From: Cryptomeria japonica
Taxonomy: Eukaryota > Streptophyta > Pinopsida > Cupressales > Cupressaceae
DNA length: 64,000 nucleotides
NCBI RefSeq assembly: GCF_030272615.1
Contig: NC_081413.1
Span: 557,405,136-557,469,135 of the forward strand
Reading direction: 5' to 3'
The notes under the pieces: generated by a model
What the model saw: the letters and a program-made list of their open reading frames with translations, nothing else
What the model was told of the DNA's origin: nothing
Databases searched by the model: none
Part shown: positions 39,001 through 51,000 of the stretch, one piece after another
Layout of the letters: every line of letters starts with the position of its first letter
How positions within the stretch are numbered: position 1 is the first letter of the stretch
Made by a program: the position numbers and the translations under genes

Positions 39001-42000
39001 AGGTCCAACCTTGACAACTTGTTCTCAACTACACTTTTGCAACATTTTTTTTGCAATTCGACAAAATTTACAACATTTAGCAACTTCTGACACCTTTTGA
39101 CAAAATTGACAACTTTACAACCTTATTTTGCATTTTGACCTCAATTCTCAATCATGACGCTTTGTCATGGATTCAGGACTTGAAACTTGAATTCTTGACC
39201 TGATCACACTATAAGGATGGACTTTGCTTTCTAGGTCATTCCAAGGGTCACTGAACACACTTTTCCCAGACTCGACAAGATAAAATGAAATCCTCTCAAA
39301 AAGGCTAAAAGACTAAAACTATTGCCAAGCTAAACAAAAGCTAAACCAAACACTAAGCTAGAAAGTGAAAAAGTGGGGGTCCCCATTTGCAATGGGTTGT
39401 GTGTTTTTACAACACAACACTATTGATGTCAAATTTACTGCTGAGCAGATTAAAATGATGAAAATAAGGGATGGGCAACATAGGGATTTCCCCAAAGGTA
39501 AAATAAGTTGGTGGAACACTTGGCTGCAAAAACCTTAAATTTTGGAAATTTGAGGATGGGGCAAGGCACTACGCATACAAGCCTTTCGGAGGATTTCTCT
39601 TACCTCCATGCTAACAGGGAAGATGTGTATGATTTCCTAGGTCTTGGGCGTGCAGGGGTGGTAGGATAGTTCAACTTATCTAAATAGTTTTTTCTGGATA
39701 TGAATAAGATCAATGTCAAACTTAGAGCCTTGCATGTGAAATTTGATAGTAATGTTGGAAGGATTGAGGGAAGATCCAATTCCTCTCATGATTTAAATGA
39801 AATTCATTCTAAGATGAATGTAATGGCTAATCAGATTTCCCTTCTGAAAGTTGAGCATGACACTAGATTAAAATCCTGGAGGACGAAATACAAGAGGTTA
39901 ACCATAACCTCAAAAGGATTCTTTAGAATAGCCACTGCTCAATTCAATATAGTGCAGAAGGCATCACGCTTCTGACCAAGAAGTTGAATGAGCTTAGAGA
40001 GGAGCAATTTGTTGATTTCGGGACTGGGTATCAGAATGAAGACCAGCATCCTAAGGACAAGGGGGACAAGGGGAAACAGGTCACCCAAAATGTTGAGAAA
40101 GGGCCTAGTGCTTGTACGAAGAAATTGTTCTAGGATGAGAAGAAAGAGCTGCTGGATTTTACTAATCTCCAGAAGAATTTCTATTAGCAAGAACTTGAAG
40201 CTGCTGAGACGTTGTAGAAAATGCATTAGTTTTTTGGTGTCTCTGTTTTTGCTGTGTTTTTCTTTTTTGTCTGCTGTTTGTTGGCTGTTGGTTGGCTATG
40301 TTATCCTTATGAAAATGTGTTGTAAACATGGTTTTGGGTCCCTTCAAAACCCGTTTTATCCTATAATCAAAAACAATTGAAGGGGTCGACAAAAGCTACA
40401 GTAACCTTTGTTGATAGCTTGCTATTTCAATGGAAGGAGCTAGATAACTTCAAATTTCGATCTTTGGCATTATTGACAAGGCTAAGGAGTTCGTGGTAAG
40501 GATAGAACCTTTGATCTATTCTTATCGCACTAGTAGTGAAAGGGATAGAAATTGAAGGTGGCAACTTTTGAGATTGGTGATGACCCCATATGATGGCAAA
40601 GGTGAGGTGAGATCTTTGTGGCTTGGCTAGGGTGCTTGCACACATTATGCACATTGGTGGGAGTAGTGAATGCATTAGTAGACTTTTGTAGGGATATACT
40701 ATGCATAGATTTTATGAGGACTGAATTGTGTGGGCTTCCATAGGTCTGCAAGGAGAACTTTCCTTGTCACATTTAACACCATTTGCGCTCCTGTTGGTCC
40801 CTTGTGCACTTCTTGTTGGATCTCATTTGAATTTCTTCTTGAAGAGAACTCCTCCAAAGTACTTGTTAGTAACGCATCTAATACAATAAGAGGCCTACCG
40901 ACAAAAATGATGTCAACTTATTATATAGTCAATTCCACATTACTTGTATCCTTTGAAAATATAGCCATTGAGAGAAATTTTTTCATTCTTACACTTTCAT
41001 GAATACCATGACTTGGAATGATTTTGCATTTGGGAACTATTGTGACCTAATTCACACATCGCCCCATCGCAGATGGGGATCCCCAGTACCCCCAGTTTTT
41101 CGCTTTTTAGGGTTTTGTCCTAGCTCTGTAGTTTCATGAGTCCATTTTCTGATAGAGTTTTGAGTTTGAGTTTCTAAGGTCATCCTAAGCCAAGTGGAGA
41201 GAAATCATGTTCAAAATCATGTATGAATGTTGTCAAAGGGCTTAGAAGGTCTAAAGGACGAGGATCGCAATTGCGTTGGGTCATTTCTGACAACTTCCAA
41301 TTTTTAGGAATTTTTGCTTTTTTTCTTTTTTTTGTGCTTTTTTGAAAGTGGCATCTGAGTTTTGTTCCTTAAGTCATTTCATTGCTGCCCATGTTCTCAG
41401 AATTTGAAAACCTTGTCTCTAGGTATAAAAAGTAGGGCTTCGAAATTTTTGCTTTTTCTGAGATTAGGGTTTTGTTTTTTAGGTCATTTCAGCCTTGCCC
41501 ATGTCTTCAGATTTGAAATTTTTTGCTTCTGAGTATAAAAAACAGGGTTTTCTTTTTTTTGATTTTTTTGAGATTAGGGTTTTGATCTCCATGCCATATT
41601 ATTACTACCCATGTTCTCATAATTTGAAAATTTGGTCTTTAAGAGTAAAAAACAAATGCAAACCCTAATTAGGGTTTTGTTCTAGAAGATCAGCCATATG
41701 ATCAGTACCCATGTCCTCAGATTTGAAAAATCATGTCTTTAAGTGTAAAAAGCAAGGTAAAATTTAATTAGGGTTTTTGTTCCAGATGAACGTGGCAAGT
41801 CAAAAATGGACATGGCAAGTCAGAGATGGATATGACAGTTTGAATAAGTGTGAAAAATGGCTGTCCAGATGAAATTCGCCCAAGGGAAGAATGGAGAGCA
41901 AGTAGTCTAGGAAGATGGTAGAGAAAGCATGAAATTCGCCAAGCATACATGGCAGAAGACCTTCCAAGTCTGCCCAAGGCAAGAAGTAAAGTTGTCCGAC

Positions 42001-45000
42001 ACTTGCTAGACTCCTACCTCCAGTTAGCTAACTCATGGCGAGGGTCAAGCAAACTCCTACCTTTGGTTATGGTCAAGCAAACGAAGTTGGTATCATGTCT
42101 TCAAGTCCGCCCTAGGCACAAGGCAACATGTCCAAGCTTTAGCAAAGTCCGCCCTAAGCATAAGGTGAAGAAGTGTCCAAGCCTATTCAAAGTCTGCCTA
42201 GGGTGGATGATAAAACATGTTCAAGAAGACATGGAATCCACCAAGCATATATGTCATGAGAACCTTAAACTCTGCCTTGGCTAATGCACTCTCAAGTCCG
42301 CCCATGATAAAGTGGCAAGGGGTTGAGAAAGTTTGCCTTGGTTGAATGGCATGGAAGCTTCCAAGTCCACCCTTGTCTAAGGAAAGCATAAACTAAAGTC
42401 CGCCTTGGATAAAAGATGTCACAAGACCTTCCAAGTCCGCCACAAAGGAGGATAAAAGCAGATTAAAGCATAATGACATGGGATATGCAAGACAAAGTCT
42501 GCCTAGCATTGGAAAAACATAATTTAAAGCTAAGTTTGCCAAATCTATGGAAAGTTGAAAGAAAATTTAAAGGCAAGGTTGAACTTGGCTAAAGACATCT
42601 AAAGTCCACCTTAGGAAGTTTTCAAGTCCGCCATTCAAGAAGATGAAAGCATGGCAAGGTGTATTCAAAGTTCGCCTAGGGAGAAGAAAGCATGAAGGCA
42701 CAATCAAAACACTTGTCCAAAGACCTTGAAAGTCCGCCCTACTAAGTGTGTGGCACAAGCAACCTAAAGTCCGCCCAAGAAGTTTGGAAGTTGAAATGGC
42801 AAGAGGTTGGTAAAATCCACCAAGATTGTCAAGGCACATCTCAAGTCCACCTAGGCATATGTAAAGGTTGGCACACACTCTTCCAAGTCCGCCAAAACAA
42901 GGAGAGAATTAAAGCAAACAAGGATGGCACATAGTCTTCCAACTCCGCTCTAGGAAAGCTAAACAAAGTTGGCACAACTTCTTCCAACTCCACCTTGTCC
43001 AACAAACTTCAAAGTCTGCCCTTGGCTAGACATGACCAAAGTCCGCTTAAGTCGAGTAATACGAGTAAAGCAAGTTTGGAAGAACGACATCCAAGTCCTC
43101 CACAAAGGAGGATAAAAAGAAAATAAAACAAAAGACGTCCAAGCCTATTCAAAGTCCGCCCTACATTGAACAAGTCAAGCAAACACAAAGCAAAGATCAA
43201 GAAGACATGAAAATTTGCCTAGAAGAAAATAAAATTTGGCCAAAATGAATTGTCCAAACACTTAGGAAGTTCAATCAAACACAAGTTGGCTAGGCATAAA
43301 TGGAATATGTGAAGATGCCTAAGCTAGACATAAAAATTCGCCCAAGGCTTGGAGATTAGACATGAAAATCAACTTGCCATGATGAAGAGAGAAAAAATGG
43401 CTAGAGAAAATAATTTTGACACAAAAATTGCACATGAAATCAAGGGTCCAATGACGAACGGGTTGGAAAATAATATTTTAACACGAATATTTTTAATATT
43501 TTCCAACACTTGAATTATTTTCGAAAGAAAAATAATTTCAACACTTCAAAATATTTTTAAAAGAATTATTTTCGAAAGGAAAATAATTTCAATTTTGGGA
43601 ATTAAAAGAAAGTTCTAGAAGATTCCTGAATTAAGGATAAATTTGAGAGAAATAAAATTTTCCATTTTGGAAAGATTTAAAACATTAAAACACAAAAAAA
43701 CAAACAAAAAAGAAACACAAAGAAGAAGCTTCCAAGTTTTAAAACCTTAAACTCTATATATTCTGAACCAGTCACTTTCAAATTCATTATTCAGGTTGAG
43801 AATTTGGAGAACAATTGAGAAGAATTTGTTTTCTCAGATTTTTGAGGAAATTGATTTTCAAAGAGGAATTTTGAAGAAGTGAATTTTTCCCGAGTGTTGA
43901 AGTCAAGAAATTAAGTGTTTTATTTCTGATTTTAAGACATTTTCAGAATTGAAGGTGAATTTCAGTCACAAAGATCAATTTCTGAGACATAAAATTTGAA
44001 ATTGACTGAATACTTCTATCATTTTGTCTTATTTCTCTCAATTTTATCAATTTCTTGGCCAAACCCTTCACTTCAGTCTGCTTTTTCGCAGAAATTTAAC
44101 CTTCTTATAGGCTGAAAGTGAAATTTTCAGATAAAAGATAAAAAATCAGACTTAGAATCTTGAAAATAATATTGAATTTTTATGTGTTATGCAGGTTAAT
44201 GACCACCAAAGGAGCACCTTCCAGAAAAGCACCAATGAAGTTTGCTAGTAAAAGAGCTCAGCAAGAATCCAAGATCAAATCTAAATGGAAGAATATCACA
44301 GATACCTTGGACATGTGGACTTAGAAGAATTCAAGAAGAGAATGTATGGTCATGATGGACACCTGCCGACACCCATTGCCTACCGAATGATGAGGAATGG
44401 CATCGTCCAAGCAGCTGGATTCCCTCTGGCTAAACAATGTGCTGAGCTGATAGTTGAATGTGCTAGGCACTACAATGCACAGTCAAGGGAGATCATTGCA
44501 CCTGATGGAAGAGTTTTAGCCAATCTTTCAGAGTTATCCATTCGGGAAACGTTTGGAATTCCAAAATACAATATTCCAAAATACAATAAGACCTCCTATA
44601 AGACCAAAGAAGATACCCAAAAGATTTATGATGCCCAGTTTGAACTCTGTGCAACAAATGTTAACAAATCATGGTTGGAAAAGAAAAGACCCCAAGGGAA
44701 AGTACCAAAGCTCCTGCTACGTCCATACTTCAAGGAAGAATATGGTGACATTATCTTATTGCTGAATAGAGTAGTGGGCAGCCCTAAGGGTGCACCATTC
44801 GAGACATGGATGTATTACTTCATAGATGAAATTACCTCGGGAGTTAGGATGTTCAATTAGTCCTGCATAATCATCAATAACCTTCATGAGCAGTTGATAA
44901 ATTTGGAGAAGACAGACATTTTACATGAGCTCCTATGTTATCTATCTATTGGTTGGCACTTACAGATATTCTAGATTCATTTGCAGAGGCGTAGTTGACA

Positions 45001-48000
45001 ATGGAGAAAATGAATTCTGGTCTTATGATTGTTACCCGCAGCTGCAACTTAACGAGAAGAGCTATCGAGCACATGATGCATTCCTAATGTACATCACAAG
45101 AATATTACAAGGAGGAACCCACCAAAGGTTATTTTCTGAAGCCAAAAGTTTGATCAACAAGTATGGATCTTGCTTCATCCAGTTTCCACAATTCACCTAC
45201 ATAAGAGTCCAAGGTTTTGATGGTCGTCCGTACCGTCTTCTAATGTATCCAACCAACAGGATAGTTCTACTTGAAGTTCTCAGGCAACTTGAAACATATC
45301 AGAGCTTCAAAAGAATAAGGCAGAAAGCAGCTATATCCTTTCCATTCTTTATTGGAAATATGGAAAAGTCTTGTTCGACAACGTAGGCAGCTGAAAGTGC
45401 TAGGCTGGAGATGCAGTGGTACCCTTTCACATTCTAGCTAACTATGATCCTCACAACAATATCAGTTCAACGAATGAAGAAATATTCAGACACAGAGTAG
45501 ACAAAAGATTTCTGGGCTAATGTTGCTGATGAGTATGATATCAGGAAAAGATTATGTTCTAGGCTGTCAGCAAGCTTGATCAGGATGACTGAACCTTTCC
45601 TTGTACCGGATTAGCTGGAAGATGATGCAGAATACACTCAGCCTGACTTTGATGAGCATGCACCTCTTTCTTCTATCAAATGGTCAGAACCAGAGCATGC
45701 GGACTTCACCACCTTGATGCAACCAGTTATGAAATATACTAGGTGGTGGGTTGATTAGCAGTGTCATAGACTGAAATAGAGAAATGTAACCTTGACTTAT
45801 AATTTGATGGGAGAAGCGGAAGGATATTCTTTAAATGAGGAAGCAACTCAAAGTGACAGACCAATTGAAAGTGCTAAAAAGAAAGGGAAGACAGTTGCAG
45901 ATGAAGGACTTGTTTAGAAGAAACAAAGGCTAGAACCATCTCATTCTGCCACATCTAAGAATGAAAAATATATAATAACTGTTGATGAATCATTGGCTGA
46001 GGTAAAGATTCCTTCTTCGGTTCATGAGGAGAATGCAGAATCAGTCCATCAAGAAGATGAATAGCCATCGTCTCCTACTGGCACAAAGATCCTAGAATCA
46101 GACAATGAAATGGATGTTGAGGAAGGAGAGTTTCAAGAGGGAATGATTTTCACTCTTCGAGGTATTGCACGTACAAAAGGCAATCAAGAATTGGAAGGCA
46201 TTGAGCAACCCGCTGTTCCTGATTGGCTGAAGGAAAGGTTGAAAATAAACACACATGTAGTAGAAGAACAAGAAGAAGATGACATGGCTGATTTCTTAGC
46301 TAGGTTAGAGCAAACTACAGTAAAGAAACTAGCCAAAAAAATTTCCACCATCCAAAGAGATGAAGCAGGCAACTGTACAATGCAGATAGCTGTGCCAAAG
46401 GTAGACAAGGCAAAGGGAGATATTGGTCCCCATGAGTATGAGATTACCACCTTTGACTTGGGCCCAAGCACAAAGACCCAAGTAAAAGAAGACTTGGACA
46501 ATTCAGTCGCTTCCATGAAGGCAAAGCTGGATGAAGAGACAAAAAAGATGAAATAATATAAGAAAGAAGTTGAGCGCTTGAAAGATTACATTCAACATTT
46601 GACTACTAAGCCACTTGATCAAGCAAATTCAAAAGCTCTTCCGCTCTTGAATTCACAAGAAGTCGCTGAAAATACTAAGGAAGAAAAGATAACAGCTAGA
46701 GAGACTAAAGATTGGATGGAAAATATAAGGAAAGAAGCAGCCACGTTTATGGAAGGAATATCATCAGCATATGAACAAACCTCTTCTTTACTTTCCAGGA
46801 TTGAGAACATGGTAGAAGTGTGGGTTGACTTCCAGGATATTCAAGATAGAATTATCCCATGCCTTAGCGAGCTGAAAGGAGTCCCACCACAAGAATTGGT
46901 GAATGGAAAGATAATTGAAACAAGGGTTGCTTATGACTTCAACAGTTGGCACTGGACGCTGGTTGCACAGAATGAAGTCGTAGAAAAAGTAAAGGTTGAT
47001 GCTGACATAATAGAAGTATAGATAAAGGCGATTTAGGATAAAATTCTCCTTATAGTTGCAGAGATACTTGGGAAATAAACTATTCGAGAAAGGGATATGC
47101 AGTTGGAGAATTTGAAGGTCAGAACACAAGACATCTTCTTTGCCATCACAGGACCAGTTTTGAAGAGTAATTTGGCTAAGGAATCGAACCTCCTGTCCAT
47201 CAGAAATGCTTTTCATAAGCAAGAACTAGACTGGGAAATCACTTTTGCTCTATGTGCAGATGACTTGGAAGGACTAGAATTCAGGATCAACATGTTGCCA
47301 CATGTCACAATGGAGGAAGTTGACCAAATTGTGTCCAGGCTCATCAAATATCAGAAGAAGGGGGTGCAGTCCTAAAAGATAGCATCTTGTGCCACTTGTC
47401 TCATTTGCAGTTAATCTTGATCTTATTTTGGGAAACTTTGATTAGGGTTAGGTTGTCTTGATCTAGACCGTTGATCTTAGATTGATCTCGGCCATTCATT
47501 TGTTTTCAAAAACTCTATATAAACTCATTCTCTCATTTAATTTTAGTGTGGAGAGATTTATGAAATTGTTGCATAGAGCTATTTGAGTAATAAAAGTTCA
47601 TTATCAGTATTGTCTTGAAATCTTTTTATTGCTAAATGGTTGCATATTCCCTTCAACACTTAGATTAAATTTGCTCAAGTTATTTGCTTTGAAGTTAGAT
47701 GAATGAAGGATTGATAAGTTTAGATTGCTGAAATTTTGCTCATACTTTTGTTGGATGGATGATTTTTCGTTCAATGTGTAAAGTTAGCCTGAGCTTTTGA
47801 TGTGGATGCTTAACTTCTGCTTTGAGTAATATTGTTCAATTGCTGGTGTTATTCTTGAGTGTGAAAATCTTAAGCACAACCATAGAAGATTGCACCCGTT
47901 GTGCGTAGTTGTCCAAGTGTGGCGAAACAAAGTGTTGTTACCAGTTTCACCCAATCTTTACCATCTCTTGAGTTCATGGGAATAGCTTAAAAGTAGCATA

Positions 48001-51000
48001 GAATTCCCAAACCCTACCATTTTTATCTTTTATGAAGTCCTAAATCAGAAAATCCAAAAACAAAGAGCAGTCATTGATAAATTCACCTAAGTCTGGCTTG
48101 TGAATGATACCAATTGATAAGTGGAAGTCCCCCTTGAGATTTTCAGCATACACTACCTAAGAAGCTATCCCACTAAAGTCGCTTGTTCGCACATATAGAC
48201 CTTGGAATTGCCATATGATCTTCTCGCAATCTTAGCATAAGCGGTGGTTTTTCAGGAGAGGATAGAGTATCCTTGTTTTATTTTATTCTAATCTTTGGTA
48301 GATGATAAAACAGACACCAACAGGAACTCATTAGGTACTTTTCCCATGGGCTCACTTTACCTAATTCTTGATAACCATTGGCATGTAATGACATGGTACT
48401 TTCTCACTCGTAGTTTATTGTGAAATTTGGATTTTTGGAGTAGAAGCAACCATCAATATACGCACCTTTGGATCATCAACTTATTCACTAAGTAAGTCAA
48501 CAATTGGTTTTCTACATCAAATACAAAGGATCTTTTAGGGAGTAACATTGAAATTTTTAGACGACATATGCCATCACAAACGCTTTTCTGTTTGTGCTAT
48601 AATTGTTCTAAGATTTTCGCATCAGCTTGCTTGCAAAGTACATTGGGTGGTCTAGCTTATGTTCACCTTGCCAAGACAATTTATATCAGATTCTATACTT
48701 CAATTCCAACACATGGCTGTGAAATTTCTTGTTCCACTTCAAGTAAAGTAAGATTGATATACTGATCAATCTTAGGCTTAAATAATCAAATGCTTCTTGT
48801 TGTTTCCTGCTCCAAATCAATAGAACTCATTTGCTTGCTAGGCTGTTGAATAAGCTTGACACTTGTGTGAATTTGTTCAAGAACCTTTGATAATACTTAA
48901 CATGGCCTAACAACAACCTTATTGCTCCTATGTCTTGTGGAACCTCCATATTGTAATGTCCCTTGTAGAGACACTTAAATTTTGCCTATAATTTATGGGA
49001 TTTAGATAACCAATATGGCAAGAACTAATGCATTAAATCAAGTTGTATAAATTGATCTAGATATAAACTATGGCACCTTTCGTCTTATTTTAGAACAGCT
49101 TCTACATTGAATTGATTCACACTAATCTTGATTGTTGATCACTTATACATTAATATAAGAAGGGATTATGTTAATAATATTGATGCCACGTGCTGGAGAT
49201 GATTTGATAAATCGAAGGATTAGTCCTCTATGGATTGGTCCCCATGCTCTTCATTCCTTGATCGATTTGTGATTTTCTTCTCTTATGTATGGCAGTGGTT
49301 TACAGATTTGCTTCCTTGATCATGATTATATGGCAATGGTATGCTGTTGTATTTCGAATCTGATTATTATCTTAAGGATGCTTGGTGGAAGATCCTGGAT
49401 GACATGCTGATATGATATCCTTAATATGCTGAACATTTTGTTGATGGTCTTGAGGTCTTTGCTTACCCAGATTGGGTGTAGATGTATTACATAATTCTTG
49501 GACTCATCTTCGATGCAATTCTGTTAACATTCTCATTATCAGCCTGACTTATGGATCCTCCAGGGTACTTCATGAACAGACTTCATGAACAGATACATGT
49601 TTACCCTTTTACAACCTAATATTAGTACTGTTTACACTTGTTGCTTTCTAACTTCTAAATACTAAGGCTGTCATCCTTGATCATGCAAATGTTCTGCTCT
49701 TTACTTGCTAGGTCAAAGATGGGGACATTACACATATTCTCGATGACACATATTAGATCCATCTTCCATGTATTTTGACATTTGTACCTGTTGTGACCAT
49801 TTCACACATCGCCCCATTTAAATGGGGACCCCCTCTTTTTGCTCGTTGTTGCTCGCCTTTCGCTCTGCTTTTTAGGGTTTTGGTAGTTTGTCAGTTGTCT
49901 GGATTTAGGGTCAAGCCTTAGGGTTTCTGTTTTGTCGTTTTCAGGCCAAAGTCCAGTTAGTTTTGAGAGCTTTTTTGAGCTTCCTTTCGTAGGATGCAAT
50001 TTTGAATAAAGTGAATTCGCCAGGCTAAGTGAGTTGGTCTATTTTCAATTGGAATTTTGAATGAAGAGTCTAAATTTGTCTAAGTGTGAATGATGAAATT
50101 GCGAATTTTGTCCAATTGAGTGATTTTGACCAAATTTTGAAAATTTTGATATTTGATCCCGGGCATTGGAAATGACTTGTTTTTACCTTGTAAAGTGATC
50201 AAAATCCCGAAATCATGATATTTTGGCCTGTAGGAGCAAAATCGCTCCTGTCCCTCAGTGAAGGACCGGAGCTCGTTTTCAAAAATCTTACTGTCCCTGC
50301 AGGATCAAGATGATTTTTTTGAGTGGAAGTGGTAAAGGGAGGCGTGATCTTTCCGTTGAATATAATTTGAAGAATTTCATGAGCATGGAAATGCCCCAGG
50401 AGTGAAAATCGCTCCTGTCCCTCAGTGGAGGACCGGAGCTCAAAATCAAACATTGCCTTGTCTTTGCAGGATTTAAGCAACTTGACGATTTGAAGAGATC
50501 AAAGGAGATACATTTCATCAATTGAATATAATTTGGAAACGCGAACATGAGGAAAAATGAACCAAAAATGTAAAATCGCTCCTGTCCCTCAGCTAGGGAC
50601 CAGGGCGAACTCAGTGATAGCTCCCGTCCCTCTCCCAGGGACCAGAGCGAAATTTCTCATGAGGCATGTTTTGGGCAAAAAGCAAGCAAGTTTTAGGTTT
50701 AAGGCAAGAAAGGAGGGTGAAATGAACCTGTTGAATACAAATTGAAGATTACAAGACATCAATAGGAGACTCAAATTGGCCTAGGCGCTCCTGTCCCTCA
50801 GTCAGGGACCAGAGCGATTTTTGCCTTAGGTCAATTTCTTGCCAAATTTGAATGAATTCCAAGCCAAAGATGAATGAAAGGATACATAACGAGACCATTG
50901 AAGATAAATTTGGCAGTTGGCAAAGTGTAGTTGAGCTTGAAAATGCAAATTCGCTCTTGTCCCTCAGCCAGGGACCAGGGCGAAATGATGATTATCTTGC

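Larger units (their letters stand above)
34701..40378 (+). mobile_element. LINE-type element (5'-truncated), split by LTR unit C
   Basis: Starts within a zf-RVT-like segment (HVAWG then KEQNDQV near 34760). It continues into RNase H (34822-35271), a G/T-rich stretch and a second reading frame opening at ATG 35485. That frame is cut at 35746 by unit C and resumes at 39420. The 3' end at about 40378 reads ttttatcctataatcaaaaa, like plant LINE tails. The order RNase H, then another ORF, then tail mirrors the LINE at 24587-26190. Confidence 0.65.
35485..40378 (+). pseudogene. Second LINE reading frame downstream of RNase H, interrupted by unit C
   Basis: Left part (35485-35746) includes GLAPYLQRLHGPKGLQDVCE and ISEITGLPMKGMKFSTDGK in a broken frame. 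The right part resumes after 39420 with DVKFTAEQIKMMKIRDGQH and GKISWWNTWLQK. It then has a Lys/Glu-rich coiled-coil-like piece (39700-39975) and ends in a hydrophobic stretch (FLVSLFLLCFSFLSAVCWLL, about 40220-40290). The ISE(I/V)TGLP type of motif recurs in plant TE proteins of unknown role. Function unknown; several stops and frameshifts. Confidence 0.55.
41038..48322 (+). mobile_element. Unit A: 7.3-kb giant LTR-like unit carrying a large ORF
   Basis: Starts TATTGTGACC (TG altered to TA) with cacacatcgccccat shortly after, and ends GACACCAACA. It is flanked by a perfect 5-bp duplication ggaac (41033-41037, 48323-48327). Order: four 100-110-bp repeats (41357-41780), about 26 copies of a GTCCGCC motif (41960-43170), TATA (43753), leader, broken ORF of about 1,050 codons (44199-47375), second TATA (47513), and a tail with caggagaggata near the end. 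Nothing at the 5' end is repeated at the 3' end, so it is one LTR or an LTR-less unit with LTR-type termini. Confidence 0.8.

Noticed and set aside
40427-40751. Minus-strand frames of 82 and 73 codons
   Set aside because: Not independent genes; at most decayed integrase sequence of the old gypsy element.
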